From Phycisphaerales bacterium (lineage in GTDB: Bacteria > Planctomycetota > Phycisphaerae > UBA1845 > Fen-1342): DNA of 64,000 nt. The stretch covers positions 3,472,001 to 3,536,000 of the forward strand of contig JADJXS010000001.1 of the NCBI GenBank assembly GCA_016710275.1. The letters are read 5' to 3'. A program made the position numbers and the translations under genes. Position 1 is the first letter of the stretch. Every line of letters starts with the position of its first letter. This document shows positions 1-11,213 of this stretch, in pieces. The notes under the pieces were generated by a model. The model did not search any database. It worked only from the letters and a program-made list of their open reading frames with translations, and had not been told where the DNA came from.

Positions 1-127
1 ATCCCGGATGCTCAGGTTCCCGAGTGACAAAGACCGGCTCGCAACGGATCGAGCAACTCCGTGCGCATGTTTCGGGTTGCGACGTCGCGGCCTGATGTGA
101 CGGGGCGAGCCTTGCGAGAGAGGAACC

Positions 128-157
128 GTTCGAGCGCCGCATGGCGGCGGTTCGAAC
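128..157 (+). promoter_or_regulatory. Hairpin in the leader of the Cys-rich peptide gene
   Basis: Left arm 128-140 (GTTCGAGCGCCGC) and right arm 144-157 pair over about 13 base pairs, with one bulged G at 149, one G-T pair and a 3-base loop. The structure ends 6 bases before the AGGAG ribosome site (164-168) of the gene at 176. There is no T run after it, so it is not a typical terminator. A leader or stabilising hairpin, or an operator, is possible; the function is unknown. Confidence 0.45.
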
Positions 158-175
158 CAGAACAGGAGATTCCCC

Positions 176-364
176 ATGACGCGTCGCGTCATTTTTTCCG
201 CCATTGCGCTCCTCGGCAGCGCGTCGGCCCTGGCGTTCGTTCCCTATTTCCGCGGCCCGGCGATGGCGTCGGCCAATTGCCCGTGTGACACCTGCACCTG
301 CTGCGACTGCGGGCCGGCCTGCGACTGCGGCAGCGCCTGCGATTGCTGCGGCTGCTGCGGGTAA
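176..364 (+). CDS. Small exported cysteine-rich peptide
   Basis: 62 residues. A basic N-terminus and a hydrophobic stretch at about residues 5-22 form a signal peptide; the likely cut is near the AMASA segment at residues 30-34. The remaining 28 or so residues are almost entirely Cys, Asp, Gly, Ala and Ser, with 13 cysteines in CxC, CC and CxxC spacing and an internal GPACDC/GSACDC repeat. The start is supported by AGGAG at 164-168, 7 bases upstream. I do not recognise a family. The composition is like metallothionein or a disulfide-rich mini-protein; export argues for a periplasmic or surface metal-binding or structural role, but that is inference. It stands alone, with about 270 bases to the next gene. 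Confidence 0.6.
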   Translation: MTRRVIFSAIALLGSASALAFVPYFRGPAMASANCPCDTCTCCDCGPACDCGSACDCCGCCG

Positions 365-638
365 CTGCACGGCCGTCTGAATCCGTGACACGCCGACCGC
401 CGCGCCGGGCGCGAATTGTGCCCGTCGCGGCGGCGGCCATTTTCAAGCCGAGGAGTGCCCCGGCCGATGGGGCATGCGAGCGTGCAGCGGCGCTGGTGCG
501 CACCTGCCGCGGGTGGTCGCGCAGGGATTGCGGCTTGACACGGCGCGACGCACTCAAAATACTGCGCCCAGCGCTCCAGGAGAGCGAAATCGAATGCTGT
601 TCCTACACCCTGCTCCCGCAAACGACAGGAACTCCGGA

Positions 639-1409
639 ATGTCGCGCGTTCTGACCCGCCTTGCGAAAACGTCGCCGGCGGACATTTGGAAGTTCCTTTC
701 CGACCCGGGAATGATCCCGGTTCTGATGTCCGCGCCTCCGTCGAGCGCACCCATCGACGCGGTCGCGCGGCTCTTCCCGGACGCGCCGAGCGAACAGCTC
801 GCCGCGCTGCGTCTGCAATTCCTGATGGACCACGATTTTTTCCGCGCGGTGGACCAGAACATGGTTCCGCGGCGGCATCGCCGAGCCGTGTGGCGCGACT
901 GGTACGAATTCCTCTATATGCTCGTCCGCATCCTCAAGCCCGGCGTATTCGTCGAGACGGGCGTGTTTGACGGGCAGTCCAGCAGCGTGATTCTGCGGGC
1001 AATGGAGGAGAACGGCCGCGGGAAGTTGATCTCGATCGACCTGCCCGCAACCGACGCCATCGCCGGCTCGACGCACCGCATGCTGGAGACGACGCTGCCG
1101 CCGGGCTGCCAGCCGGGGTGGGTCGTGCCCGAGTATCTGCGCGGCCGGTACGACCTTCGCTTCGGCGACGCGCGCGTCCTGCTGCCGGAGGCGTTCAAGT
1201 CCTTCCCCGAGGTGGACGTCTTCTTTCACGACAGCCTGCACACCTATGACCACATGTACTTCGAGTACACCTGCGCCTGGCCGCACGTGGCCCGCGGCGG
1301 GCTGGTCATCAGCGACGACATTTTCTGGAGCAAGGCGTTTCACCAATTCTGCCGCGAAAACAACCGCCCCTACGTGCGCGTCGGTGGCTTCGGCGGCATG
1401 CGCAAGTAG
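639..1409 (+). CDS. Class I SAM-dependent methyltransferase (Methyltransf_24-like)
   Basis: 256 residues from this start. The Rossmann-fold motif I region reads FVETGVFDGQSS, with an acidic strand-2 end (ISIDLP), a motif-II-like VDVFFHDSLHTYDHM and GGLVISDD later, the pattern of the Methyltransf_24 group often found with glycan or natural-product genes. The DxLH segment resembles the metal or substrate site of that group. The ATG at 639 has AGGA at 627-630; an in-frame ATG at 594 with AGGAG at 578-582 is the alternative and would add 15 residues. The substrate cannot be told from sequence. No neighbouring biosynthetic genes help. Confidence 0.7.
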   Translation: MSRVLTRLAKTSPADIWKFLSDPGMIPVLMSAPPSSAPIDAVARLFPDAPSEQLAALRLQFLMDHDFFRAVDQNMVPRRHRRAVWRDWYEFLYMLVRILKPGVFVETGVFDGQSSSVILRAMEENGRGKLISIDLPATDAIAGSTHRMLETTLPPGCQPGWVVPEYLRGRYDLRFGDARVLLPEAFKSFPEVDVFFHDSLHTYDHMYFEYTCAWPHVARGGLVISDDIFWSKAFHQFCRENNRPYVRVGGFGGMRK

Positions 1410-1665
1410 CCCCACAGCGCGGCGCGCTTCCGATCGATCAAGACGGCGCCTGAACTCCGGCCCGCTGCTCGGCGGCCGATATCCAAGCGCCAACTGCGCG
1501 CAGAGCCGGAAATCCCCGCACCCTGACCGCGGGAACGTGATGACCCGCTTGCGCGGCCCCCCTGCGTGCCGAAGCGGGCGTTCCACACCCGGCATCCCCC
1601 GTACTCATTGCTCGCGCGCATCGGGACGATAAGCAAGGGGGGCGGGAGTCTGCGCGGGAGGAATC

Positions 1666-3189
1666 ATGGGGGCCACGTCGCTCGCAGCACCGACCGACGC
1701 GCGGATCGAGTCCCTGCTCGACTCGCTGGAGATTCTGCCGACCTCGCTGGTCAGCGCAGCGCGGGTTCTGGATCTCACGAACGATTCCGATTCCGACATG
1801 TCCGATTTCGCCGACGCCGTCGGCATCGACCCCGCGCTCACCGCCAAGGTGCTGGCGCTGGTCAACTCCGCATTTTACGGCGTCTCGCGCACCGTCACCA
1901 ACGTTCGGCAGGCGGTCACGCTGATCGGCACTCACAACCTGCGCGTGCTGTCGGTGACCTATTGCCTGGCCGGGCTGCATCACCAGTGGCGGCTGCCGCA
2001 GAACGCCGCCCACGACGTCTGGGAAGCCAGCGTCTGCAAGGCCGCCGCGGCGGCGCTGGTGGCCCGCGGCATCCCTGGTGTCGATGAAGGGCACGCCTTC
2101 TCCGCCGCGCTGCTCTCGGACATCGGCGTCACGCTGTTGCTGGCGGCCGGACAGGAGCGCTACGCCGAGATTCTGCGAAACACGGACATCGACATTTCGC
2201 GTCAGCTTGTGCTCGAACGCGAGCAATTCGGCCAGAACCACGCCGAACTGAGCGGACGGCTGGCGGCATTGCTGCGCCTGCCGGAACCGTTGCGCGCCGA
2301 GGTGGCCGCGCACCACTCGATCGGGGCCGAGGGCGGCGCTGCAGCACTGCCGGTGCGCATCGCCGCGCTGCTGCCGCACAGCCTGTACGCCTGGCGCGCC
2401 GCGGATCACGCGGCACTGGCGGCGCTGCTCGCCGCGGAGGCGGGACCGCGCTGGAACAGCGTCGATGCCTTCGTGGCGGAGTTGCAGGTGGAATTTGAGC
2501 GGGTGTCGCGCGTGTGCAACCCCGGCTGCGGCGCCGCCCCGTCGCTGGCGGAGTTGAGCGCGCAGGCCGCGGCGATGGCGACGCGCGAGGCGACCCGGCT
2601 GGTGGCCCAGAACGCCGGACTGCTGAATCAGAACATCGCGCTGCTGGGGGCCAAGGAAAACGCGGAGGCCCGCGCTGCGGAGATGGAATCGCGGGCGCTG
2701 CTGGATCCGCTGACCCAACTGCTCAACCGCGACGGATTGCGAGACGCTTTCACCGATTCGATCCGCGAGGATCCCTCTTCCAGCGTGGCGGTGCTGCTGA
2801 TCGACATGGACGGCTTCAAGCGGGTCAACGACCGCCACGGACACGCGGCGGGCGACGCCGTGCTCAAGGAGTGCGGCCGGCGCCTGGTGTCCGCCGCACG
2901 CGACACGGACCTGTTGACGCGCTGGGGCGGTGATGAATTCGTCGTCGTCCTGCGCGACCTGGATTCGCCGCAGTGCGAGGCGGTGGTGCAGCGGCTGGCC
3001 GCGGCGATGTGCGAACAGCCGGTGACCCACGCCGACACGCCGATCCGCGTGGCGGTCAGCATCGGAATGAGCCGCGCGGAACGGCCGCCGGATTCCACGC
3101 TCGAAGCCCTGATCGAGCGCGCCGACGCGGCGATGTACGAAGCGAAGCGGGCCAGGCCGCAGCCTGACCCGCACGAATCGCCTGAGTAG
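1666..3189 (+). CDS. HDOD-GGDEF signalling protein, probable diguanylate cyclase
   Basis: 507 residues, no membrane segment. The N-terminal two-thirds is an HDOD domain (about residues 10-220): helical, with LVNSAFYG and LLSDIG segments. A short helical linker follows (about 290-345) and then a GGDEF domain (about 345-500) with LDPLTQLLNRDGL, the metal-binding DMDGFKRVNDRHGHAAGD and an intact RWGGDEFVVVL active site, so it should make c-di-GMP from GTP. HDOD lacks HD-phosphohydrolase metal residues and is usually a regulatory or protein-contact domain. GGGAGGA lies at 1656-1662 just before the ATG. It is convergent with the ATP synthase operon and no target is encoded nearby. Confidence 0.9.
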   Translation: MGATSLAAPTDARIESLLDSLEILPTSLVSAARVLDLTNDSDSDMSDFADAVGIDPALTAKVLALVNSAFYGVSRTVTNVRQAVTLIGTHNLRVLSVTYCLAGLHHQWRLPQNAAHDVWEASVCKAAAAALVARGIPGVDEGHAFSAALLSDIGVTLLLAAGQERYAEILRNTDIDISRQLVLEREQFGQNHAELSGRLAALLRLPEPLRAEVAAHHSIGAEGGAAALPVRIAALLPHSLYAWRAADHAALAALLAAEAGPRWNSVDAFVAELQVEFERVSRVCNPGCGAAPSLAELSAQAAAMATREATRLVAQNAGLLNQNIALLGAKENAEARAAEMESRALLDPLTQLLNRDGLRDAFTDSIREDPSSSVAVLLIDMDGFKRVNDRHGHAAGDAVLKECGRRLVSAARDTDLLTRWGGDEFVVVLRDLDSPQCEAVVQRLAAAMCEQPVTHADTPIRVAVSIGMSRAERPPDSTLEALIERADAAMYEAKRARPQPDPHESPE

Positions 3190-3233
3190 AAGCAACCGCT
3201 CGCAGCGGCAGCAAGAGCCGCCCGCAACGCCGG

Positions 3234-4673
<1,440 letters not shown>

Positions 4674-4749
4674 GAGTCTTCTCACTCGCTCTGTAGCCAA
4701 GTCACACTTCGTGTCAATACTGCCGTTGCGCCATGGGTGCGCCCGCGCA

Positions 4750-5628
4750 TCACCCGTCGATCGCGCTCGCGCCGCCCATGATGTCCAGCAATTCCATCGT
4801 GATGCCGGATTGCCGGGCGCGGTTGTAGCTGCTGGTCAGCGACTTGATCATGTCGCCGGCGGCCTCGGTGGCCGACTTCATCGCCACCATGCGGGCGACC
4901 TGCTCGCTGACGATTGAGTCGTTGAAACACTGATAGAGCCGGATCTTCACCATCTCCGGGATCAGCCGGCCCAGCAATTCCTGCGGACCCGGGGAATACT
5001 CAAACTCGATGCGCGTCCGCGCCGCCGCCGCCGCGTCGCTGCTCTTCGGCGGCTCGATCGGCAGCAGCCGCAGCCGCGCAGCGCGCTGCACGCCGGCCGA
5101 GACGTAGCGCGTATAGACCACATCCACCGCGCTGATCTTCCGCTCGGTGTACATCGCGATGTAGCGATCCGCCATGTCGGCGACGCGCGCATAGGCGATG
5201 CGGTCCTCGACGTCGGTGATGCTGCGCTCGGCGCTGATGCCCAGAAAGCGCAGATAGCCCAGCCCCTTCTTTCCGACCACCTCGATCGACAACTGCCGGC
5301 CGGCCGCCTGCTGCTCGCGCATCACCTCGCCGGCCTGCCGCAGCACGGCCGAGTTATAGGAACCGCACAATCCGCGATTGGAGGTGATCGTCAGCAGCAC
5401 GCCGCGCGACACGCCGTCATTGGCCGCCAGCAGCGGGTGATCGGCCGAACCGGCGGCCGAGAGCGACTCGATCATCGCGGACATGCGCTCGGTATAGGGG
5501 CGGCCGGCGATGGCGCGCTGCAGGCACTTCTGGAAGCGCGCCGTGGCGATGAGCTGCATCGTCTGCGTGATCTTCTTGATGTTGCGCACCGCCTTGCGGC
5601 GCTTCACAATCGCACGGGCCTTGGCCAT
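4750..5628 (-). CDS. atpG: F1Fo ATP synthase subunit gamma
   Basis: 292 residues. This is the central shaft subunit. The N-terminal coiled helix has the usual VKRRKAVRNIKKITQTM start, the middle has ITSNRGLCGSYN, and the C-terminal helix has RMVAMKSATEAAGDMI and YNRARQSGITMELLDI, which are the conserved ends of the family. The gap to atpD is 76 bases and to atpA 61 bases, same strand. Nothing unusual is seen. Confidence 0.97.
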   Translation of the reverse strand: MAKARAIVKRRKAVRNIKKITQTMQLIATARFQKCLQRAIAGRPYTERMSAMIESLSAAGSADHPLLAANDGVSRGVLLTITSNRGLCGSYNSAVLRQAGEVMREQQAAGRQLSIEVVGKKGLGYLRFLGISAERSITDVEDRIAYARVADMADRYIAMYTERKISAVDVVYTRYVSAGVQRAARLRLLPIEPPKSSDAAAAARTRIEFEYSPGPQELLGRLIPEMVKIRLYQCFNDSIVSEQVARMVAMKSATEAAGDMIKSLTSSYNRARQSGITMELLDIMGGASAIDG

Positions 5629-5689
5629 GATTTCGGCTCCCTGCTCCCAGGGCAGGTGCGCACCCGCCCAGCGCCTTTCGCTTCACCAG

Positions 5690-7360
<1,671 letters not shown>

Positions 7361-7467
7361 GCTGACCTCGTTGTCGGGGGGCCGCTGGCGCCCCGGAATT
7401 CATCGTCTGAGCCGGCCGCCGGACGACCGGTCCGACCCGGGCGACCGTGCGGCGGGTTCGTTCCTGT

Positions 7468-8046
7468 TCAGTTGTCGGAGAAGCCGCGCTTGCCGCGCTC
7501 CTCCAGCACGCGCGCCGCACCCTGCAGGTGGCGGCGCACCGAGTTATCGAAGCGCCAGTCATCGAACTCGACGATCAGCCCGCCGAGAATCTCGGGCTGC
7601 ACCACGAATTGAATCACCGGCGTGCGGCCGGAGAGCTTTTCCGCGACACGCGAAATCTCTTCGCGCTGCGAGGGCTCCAGCGGCACGGCGCTGCGGACCG
7701 TCACGCGCGCCTGCCGGGCCTCATCCCCGATGCGCGCCCGCAGCCGCTCGCGCAGCGCGGGCAGCAGGTCGTTGCGCCCGTGGGCACACAGCACCTGCAC
7801 GGCATTGAGCGTCAGGTCGCTGACCCGACCGCGCAGCATCTTCTCCAGCCCTGCGGCGCGCTGGTCGGCATCGAGCGCGCCGCTGTTCATGAACAGCGCG
7901 AAGTCCGGCTCAACCACCAGCAGCCGGCACAGTTCGTCCAACTCCTCGAGCGTGTCGGCCGCAGCGCCGGCGCTGCGCGCCAGTTCGTGCAGTGCCGCGG
8001 CGTAGCCATCGGCAGCCGCCAGTTGCTTGTCGATCAACTCCGCCAT
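7468..8046 (-). CDS. atpH: F1Fo ATP synthase subunit delta
   Basis: 192 residues. It links the peripheral stalk to F1. The N-terminal helical domain has YAAALHELARSAGA, and the C-terminal part has VRSAVPLEPSQREEISRVAEKLSG and ILGGLIVEFDDWRFDNSVRRHLQ, which match the OSCP/delta signature (the final IGGxxxxxGDxxxDxSxxxxL block). It lies between atpF and atpA, as is typical. Confidence 0.94.
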   Translation of the reverse strand: MAELIDKQLAAADGYAAALHELARSAGAAADTLEELDELCRLLVVEPDFALFMNSGALDADQRAAGLEKMLRGRVSDLTLNAVQVLCAHGRNDLLPALRERLRARIGDEARQARVTVRSAVPLEPSQREEISRVAEKLSGRTPVIQFVVQPEILGGLIVEFDDWRFDNSVRRHLQGAARVLEERGKRGFSDN

Positions 8047-8125
8047 GCAGACGCTCCTGCCGGGGACGAGCGGCGGCGCCTCGCGCCGCGCGCAGACCTG
8101 CGGGGGATTTTGCCGCGTACCTCGG

Positions 8126-8746
8126 TCAGTTCGAGCCGGCGCGGCGCGCCGCGCTCATCCGCTCGATCGACTGTGCCACCAGGGCACGGTGATCGTCCGG
8201 CGAGAGCGCCTTGCCCACGATGCCGCCGGCGATCTGCACCGACAGTTCCGCGGTGCGGTCGTACAGCTCCTTCACCGCCGCCTGCGTCGCCAGCTCAATC
8301 TCGCGCTTGGCGCGCGCGACCGTCTCATCCGCCTCGCGCCGCGCCTCCTCGGCCATGCGCCGACGCGTGTCCTCGCCGTCGCGGCGGCCTTCCTCGACGA
8401 TGGCGGTGGCATCGGCGCGGGCCTTGTCGATCAGTTCCTGGTGCTTTCTGAGCAGCGCCGCAGCCTCGTCGTTCCGCCGATGCGCGGACTCGATCGACTC
8501 GCGGATGCTCTTCTCGCGTTCGGCGAGCGTGCGGATGATCATCGGCCAGGCGGTGCGCCCCAGAATCAGGACGACTGCGCCGAAGATGATCAACTGCACG
8601 ATCGCGTTGCCCAGGCCGCCTTCGAAGATGCCCGGCGCATGGCCGTCGGCGGCCGGAGCCGCCAGCGCCGGCATTGCGCCGCCCAGCGCGGCGGCCGCGG
8701 CCAGAATCGCCGCGTGCGTGCGTGAGATCACGATGCTCTCCTGCAT
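8126..8746 (-). CDS. atpF: F1Fo ATP synthase subunit b, with N-terminal signal-like segment
   Basis: 206 residues from the ATG at 8746. Two hydrophobic segments are seen: a signal-peptide-like stretch (about residues 10-30, ending ALAAPA) and then the true membrane anchor NAIVQLIIFGAVVLILG (about 47-65). After this comes a long charged helix typical of the peripheral stalk, with heptad-like Ala/Glu/Arg pattern to the C-terminus. Subunit b usually has only the one anchor, so the extra leader suggests insertion through Sec with cleavage. The open frame continues upstream to 9103, but that part is antisense or shifted over atpE and is not coding. Confidence 0.92.
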   Translation of the reverse strand: MQESIVISRTHAAILAAAAALGGAMPALAAPAADGHAPGIFEGGLGNAIVQLIIFGAVVLILGRTAWPMIIRTLAEREKSIRESIESAHRRNDEAAALLRKHQELIDKARADATAIVEEGRRDGEDTRRRMAEEARREADETVARAKREIELATQAAVKELYDRTAELSVQIAGGIVGKALSPDDHRALVAQSIERMSAARRAGSN

Positions 8747-8793
8747 GGCCGGGCGGCCCGACGATCGAACGGCCCGACCGCGCTGCGGGGCCG

Positions 8794-9120
8794 CTAGTTC
8801 TTCAACAGGCAGACCACGATGGCGAACAGCGCCGCGCCTTCGACCATCGCCGCCGTGATGATCATCGGGGTGAAGATCGAACCGGCCGCCTCCGGCTGCC
8901 GCGCGATCGACTCGACCGCGCTGCCGCCGATGCGCCCGACGCCCAGACCTGCGCCGATCAGCGCCAGGCCGGCGCCGATGCCCGCGCCCACCGCGCCCGG
9001 AATCGCCGGGACGGAGGCCGCCGCGCCCGCCGTCCCCTGCGCCAGCGCGGGAGAGGCGGAGAAGATGCCGAACCCGACCACCATCGCGGCCAGCGCGACC
9101 CAACCACGTGCCTTGCTCAT
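8794..9120 (-). CDS. atpE: F1Fo ATP synthase subunit c, with signal-like leader
   Basis: 108 residues. The rotor-ring subunit: two transmembrane helices joined by the polar loop ESIARQPEAAG, with the ion-binding Glu in AAMVEGAALFAIV. The Gln and the Ser/Thr after Glu that mark Na+-type rings are absent, so a proton ring is likely. The first 29 residues (MSKARGW...SPALAQG) look like a cleavable signal peptide, which makes this longer than the usual 75-90. An AAAGGG motif lies about 9 bases before the ATG at 9120. Confidence 0.95.
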   Translation of the reverse strand: MSKARGWVALAAMVVGFGIFSASPALAQGTAGAAASVPAIPGAVGAGIGAGLALIGAGLGVGRIGGSAVESIARQPEAAGSIFTPMIITAAMVEGAALFAIVVCLLKN

Positions 9121-9252
9121 GAAACCAAGCCCTTTCACAAACGGGCGCTGATTCCGCTCAGCGCCACTGATGTTGAACACACTCCGTCCGCCGGGAGCGG
9201 CCCGTCGCCGCTGCCGGTTCATGTTCCTCTGCAACTTCGCCTTGCCGATCCG

Positions 9253-10191
9253 TCAGCCGTGCGCCCCCGCCGTGTGCGCGGCATGGGCGTCCTGCCCGTG
9301 CCCGTGACCCTGTGCATGACCGTGTTCATGCTCATGCTCGTGCTCATCATGGTGGATGTTCACAGACAGCCCGATGAACACGGCCGTCAGCGTCGCAAAG
9401 ATGAACGCGTGCAGGAACGCGACGAAAATCTCCAGAAAGAAAATCGCGACGCTGCCGACGATGACCACGGCTCCGATCGCGACGCCCGCCCCGGTCGAGA
9501 GCTTCCACGCCGCTCCGACGAATCCCAGCAGCACGGCCAGCAGAATGTGCCCCGCCAGCATGTTCGCAAAGAGACGAAGCGCCAGCGCCGCCGCCTTGAA
9601 GAGCAGCCCCAGCACCTCGAGTAGCGCGATGAACCAAGACAGTGCTGGCGGACCCATGAAGAAGTGCTTCACGTAGGTCATGCCGTGATACTTCAGTCCG
9701 TTAAAGACCATCATCACCAGCGTGATGAACGCCAGTGCCCCCGTGATGAAGATGTTGGCCGTGGACGTGCCGCCGATCAGGTGCTGCGCCGTCGTATTGC
9801 CGACCTGCGTGTCCTTCAGGAAGAACGCCCAGTCGGTCAGCGGGATCAACCCCAGCAGGTTCGATACCAGGATGAACATGAACAGCGACCACAGATACGG
9901 CAGGAACCGATCCGTGTACGCTCCCAGGTTCGGTTTGAAGATGTGGTCGCGCAGCGCCAGGCACAGGACTTCGATCGCGTTTCCCAGCCCCGTCGGAACC
10001 AGCCGCCCCACCGCGTCCTTGCCCGCCCGCTTCGCCACCGCCCGCGGAACCACCCATAGCACGATCAGCGCCGCGAGCACCTGCATGATGATGTGATTGC
10101 TCAGCAGCGGAAAGCGAAACAGCCCCTCGCCGAATTCATACGCGATGTGCTGCGCGACGTGGGAGACCGGGTCCGCTGCGCCAAGCATCAT
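9253..10191 (-). CDS. atpB: F1Fo ATP synthase subunit a, with His-rich tail
   Basis: 312 residues with at least five membrane segments. The conserved half-channel arginine is in ALRLFANMLAGHI, and NLLGLIPLTDWAFF precedes it. The last 35 or so residues are a hydrophilic tail with 12 histidines alternating with Glu and Gly (from NIHHDEH to the end), not a usual part of subunit a. The start overlaps the stop of the upstream gene by 4 bases (ATGA), so translation is probably coupled. Confidence 0.95.
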   Translation of the reverse strand: MMLGAADPVSHVAQHIAYEFGEGLFRFPLLSNHIIMQVLAALIVLWVVPRAVAKRAGKDAVGRLVPTGLGNAIEVLCLALRDHIFKPNLGAYTDRFLPYLWSLFMFILVSNLLGLIPLTDWAFFLKDTQVGNTTAQHLIGGTSTANIFITGALAFITLVMMVFNGLKYHGMTYVKHFFMGPPALSWFIALLEVLGLLFKAAALALRLFANMLAGHILLAVLLGFVGAAWKLSTGAGVAIGAVVIVGSVAIFFLEIFVAFLHAFIFATLTAVFIGLSVNIHHDEHEHEHEHGHAQGHGHGQDAHAAHTAGAHG

Positions 10192-10616
10192 ACTCCGTCA
10201 CTCCCGGGCATCCGCCGTGCCGCCAGCACCAGCGTGAGCGTATCCACTTTCAGCAGCACCAGTTGCGCTATCGCGATCCACAACAACAGCGGCTCGCGCG
10301 GCCAATGCTGCATGGCATCCATCACAATCACCGCCGCGATCGTCAGGCCGAACCGCAGGCCCAGCCCGAGCATCGCCGCACCGATCCAGCCCGTCGGCGG
10401 GCCCGCAAAGGCCCGCCCCGTCACCAGCACCGCAATCAGCGACGCAGGCCAGGCCGCGGCAATCGCCGCGATCATCGCCGACACACCGCCCGAACCGGCC
10501 AAAGCCAGCGTCGGCCAGTAGCCGGCCAGCCCGCACAACACCGCCGTCGCGAACGAAGCGGCCGCGCACCAGGCCGTCAGCCGATCAGCTCGGCGCCTGC
10601 GGTCGCTGCTCGTCAT
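10188..10616 (-). CDS. AtpI-like hydrophobic protein of the ATP synthase operon
   Basis: 142 residues, four predicted membrane helices (about residues 14-35, 40-60, 72-100 and 106-130) and short basic ends. No strong motif is visible. The position directly before atpB and after atpZ, with overlaps on both sides (32 bases with atpZ, 4 with atpB), makes it the AtpI equivalent, a proposed assembly or Mg2+ related helper for Fo. The family call rests on context and topology, not on residues. Confidence 0.7.
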   Translation of the reverse strand: MTSSDRRRRADRLTAWCAAASFATAVLCGLAGYWPTLALAGSGGVSAMIAAIAAAWPASLIAVLVTGRAFAGPPTGWIGAAMLGLGLRFGLTIAAVIVMDAMQHWPREPLLLWIAIAQLVLLKVDTLTLVLAARRMPGSDGV

Positions 10617-10878
10617 CCGGCGGCTCCGGCCGCCGGGGCGGCGGCGACATCGTGCGCGAAAGGCGGATGGAGCTGCGGATCAGGTTGTACATCCCGCCGA
10701 CGCAGCCCAGCAGCGCTCCCGTCACAACGCCGATCGGCGCACTGTCCAGCTTCGAGTCGATCCAGTAACCGACGAGCACGAACACCACGATGCCCGCGGC
10801 AAACTCCACGCCCAAGCCCGCAAAGCGAACCAGAACCGCGCGCTGCCGCGATGACTCGTCTGAATTTGTCGGGGGCAT
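10585..10878 (-). CDS. atpZ: AtpZ-like two-helix membrane protein
   Basis: 97 residues from the ATG at 10878, which has AGGAC directly upstream. Two membrane helices flank a short GYWIDSKLDSAPIG loop; the pattern G-xW-x-D with a following Gly-rich helix (GALLGCVGGMYNLIR) is that of the AtpZ/AtpR type F0F1 helper proteins. The C-terminus is Pro-rich. It is the first gene of the ATP synthase operon. An ATG at 10986 is also open but has no ribosome site and would add an Arg/Gly-rich stretch of 36 residues. Confidence 0.72.
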   Translation of the reverse strand: MPPTNSDESSRQRAVLVRFAGLGVEFAAGIVVFVLVGYWIDSKLDSAPIGVVTGALLGCVGGMYNLIRSSIRLSRTMSPPPRRPEPPDDEQRPQAPS

Positions 10879-11213
10879 TGGTCCTGCCGTCCCGCCGGGC
10901 CGCCCGCGTTGCACGACCCGAGCCTGCTCCGATCCGGCCGCCGCGCCGCCGCCGCGAACCACTGTCCGCGACCGCTTCGCACCCATGGCCGAACCGCATG
11001 CAGGGGCGGGGAGTGTATCAGACGGTGCGCTACAGCGTCAAGCCGCTCGGACCATAGCGCAATCGCACAAAAGCCGCCCCCGCAGCGCCGCCCCGCACTT
11101 GCCCATGTGCTTTGAATTCGTGCAGAAGAACAGCCGGATCAACGCACCTGACCACTCTCCGGCGGATAGTGCGAATGCGGCAGAGTCCCGACCCCGATCG
11201 GCCGGCCCGGTGA
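10879..11213 (-). other. Intergenic region upstream of the ATP synthase operon
   Basis: 335 bases without a convincing gene. It holds the operon promoter at 11012-11041. The rest is GC-rich without clear repeats, and I see no terminator for the upstream gene that ends at 11214. Confidence 0.5.
11012..11041 (-). promoter_or_regulatory. Sigma70-type promoter for the ATP synthase operon
   Basis: On the minus strand TTGACG (11041-11036) and TACACT (11017-11012) are separated by 18 bases. Transcription would begin near 11005, giving a leader of about 127 bases to the atpZ ATG at 10878. The match is 5/6 and 4/6 to consensus. Confidence 0.6.

Noticed and set aside
10879..10986. Longer start for atpZ at 10986
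   Set aside because: No ribosome site and an Arg/Gly-rich stretch unlike the family; the ATG at 10878 with AGGAC fits better.
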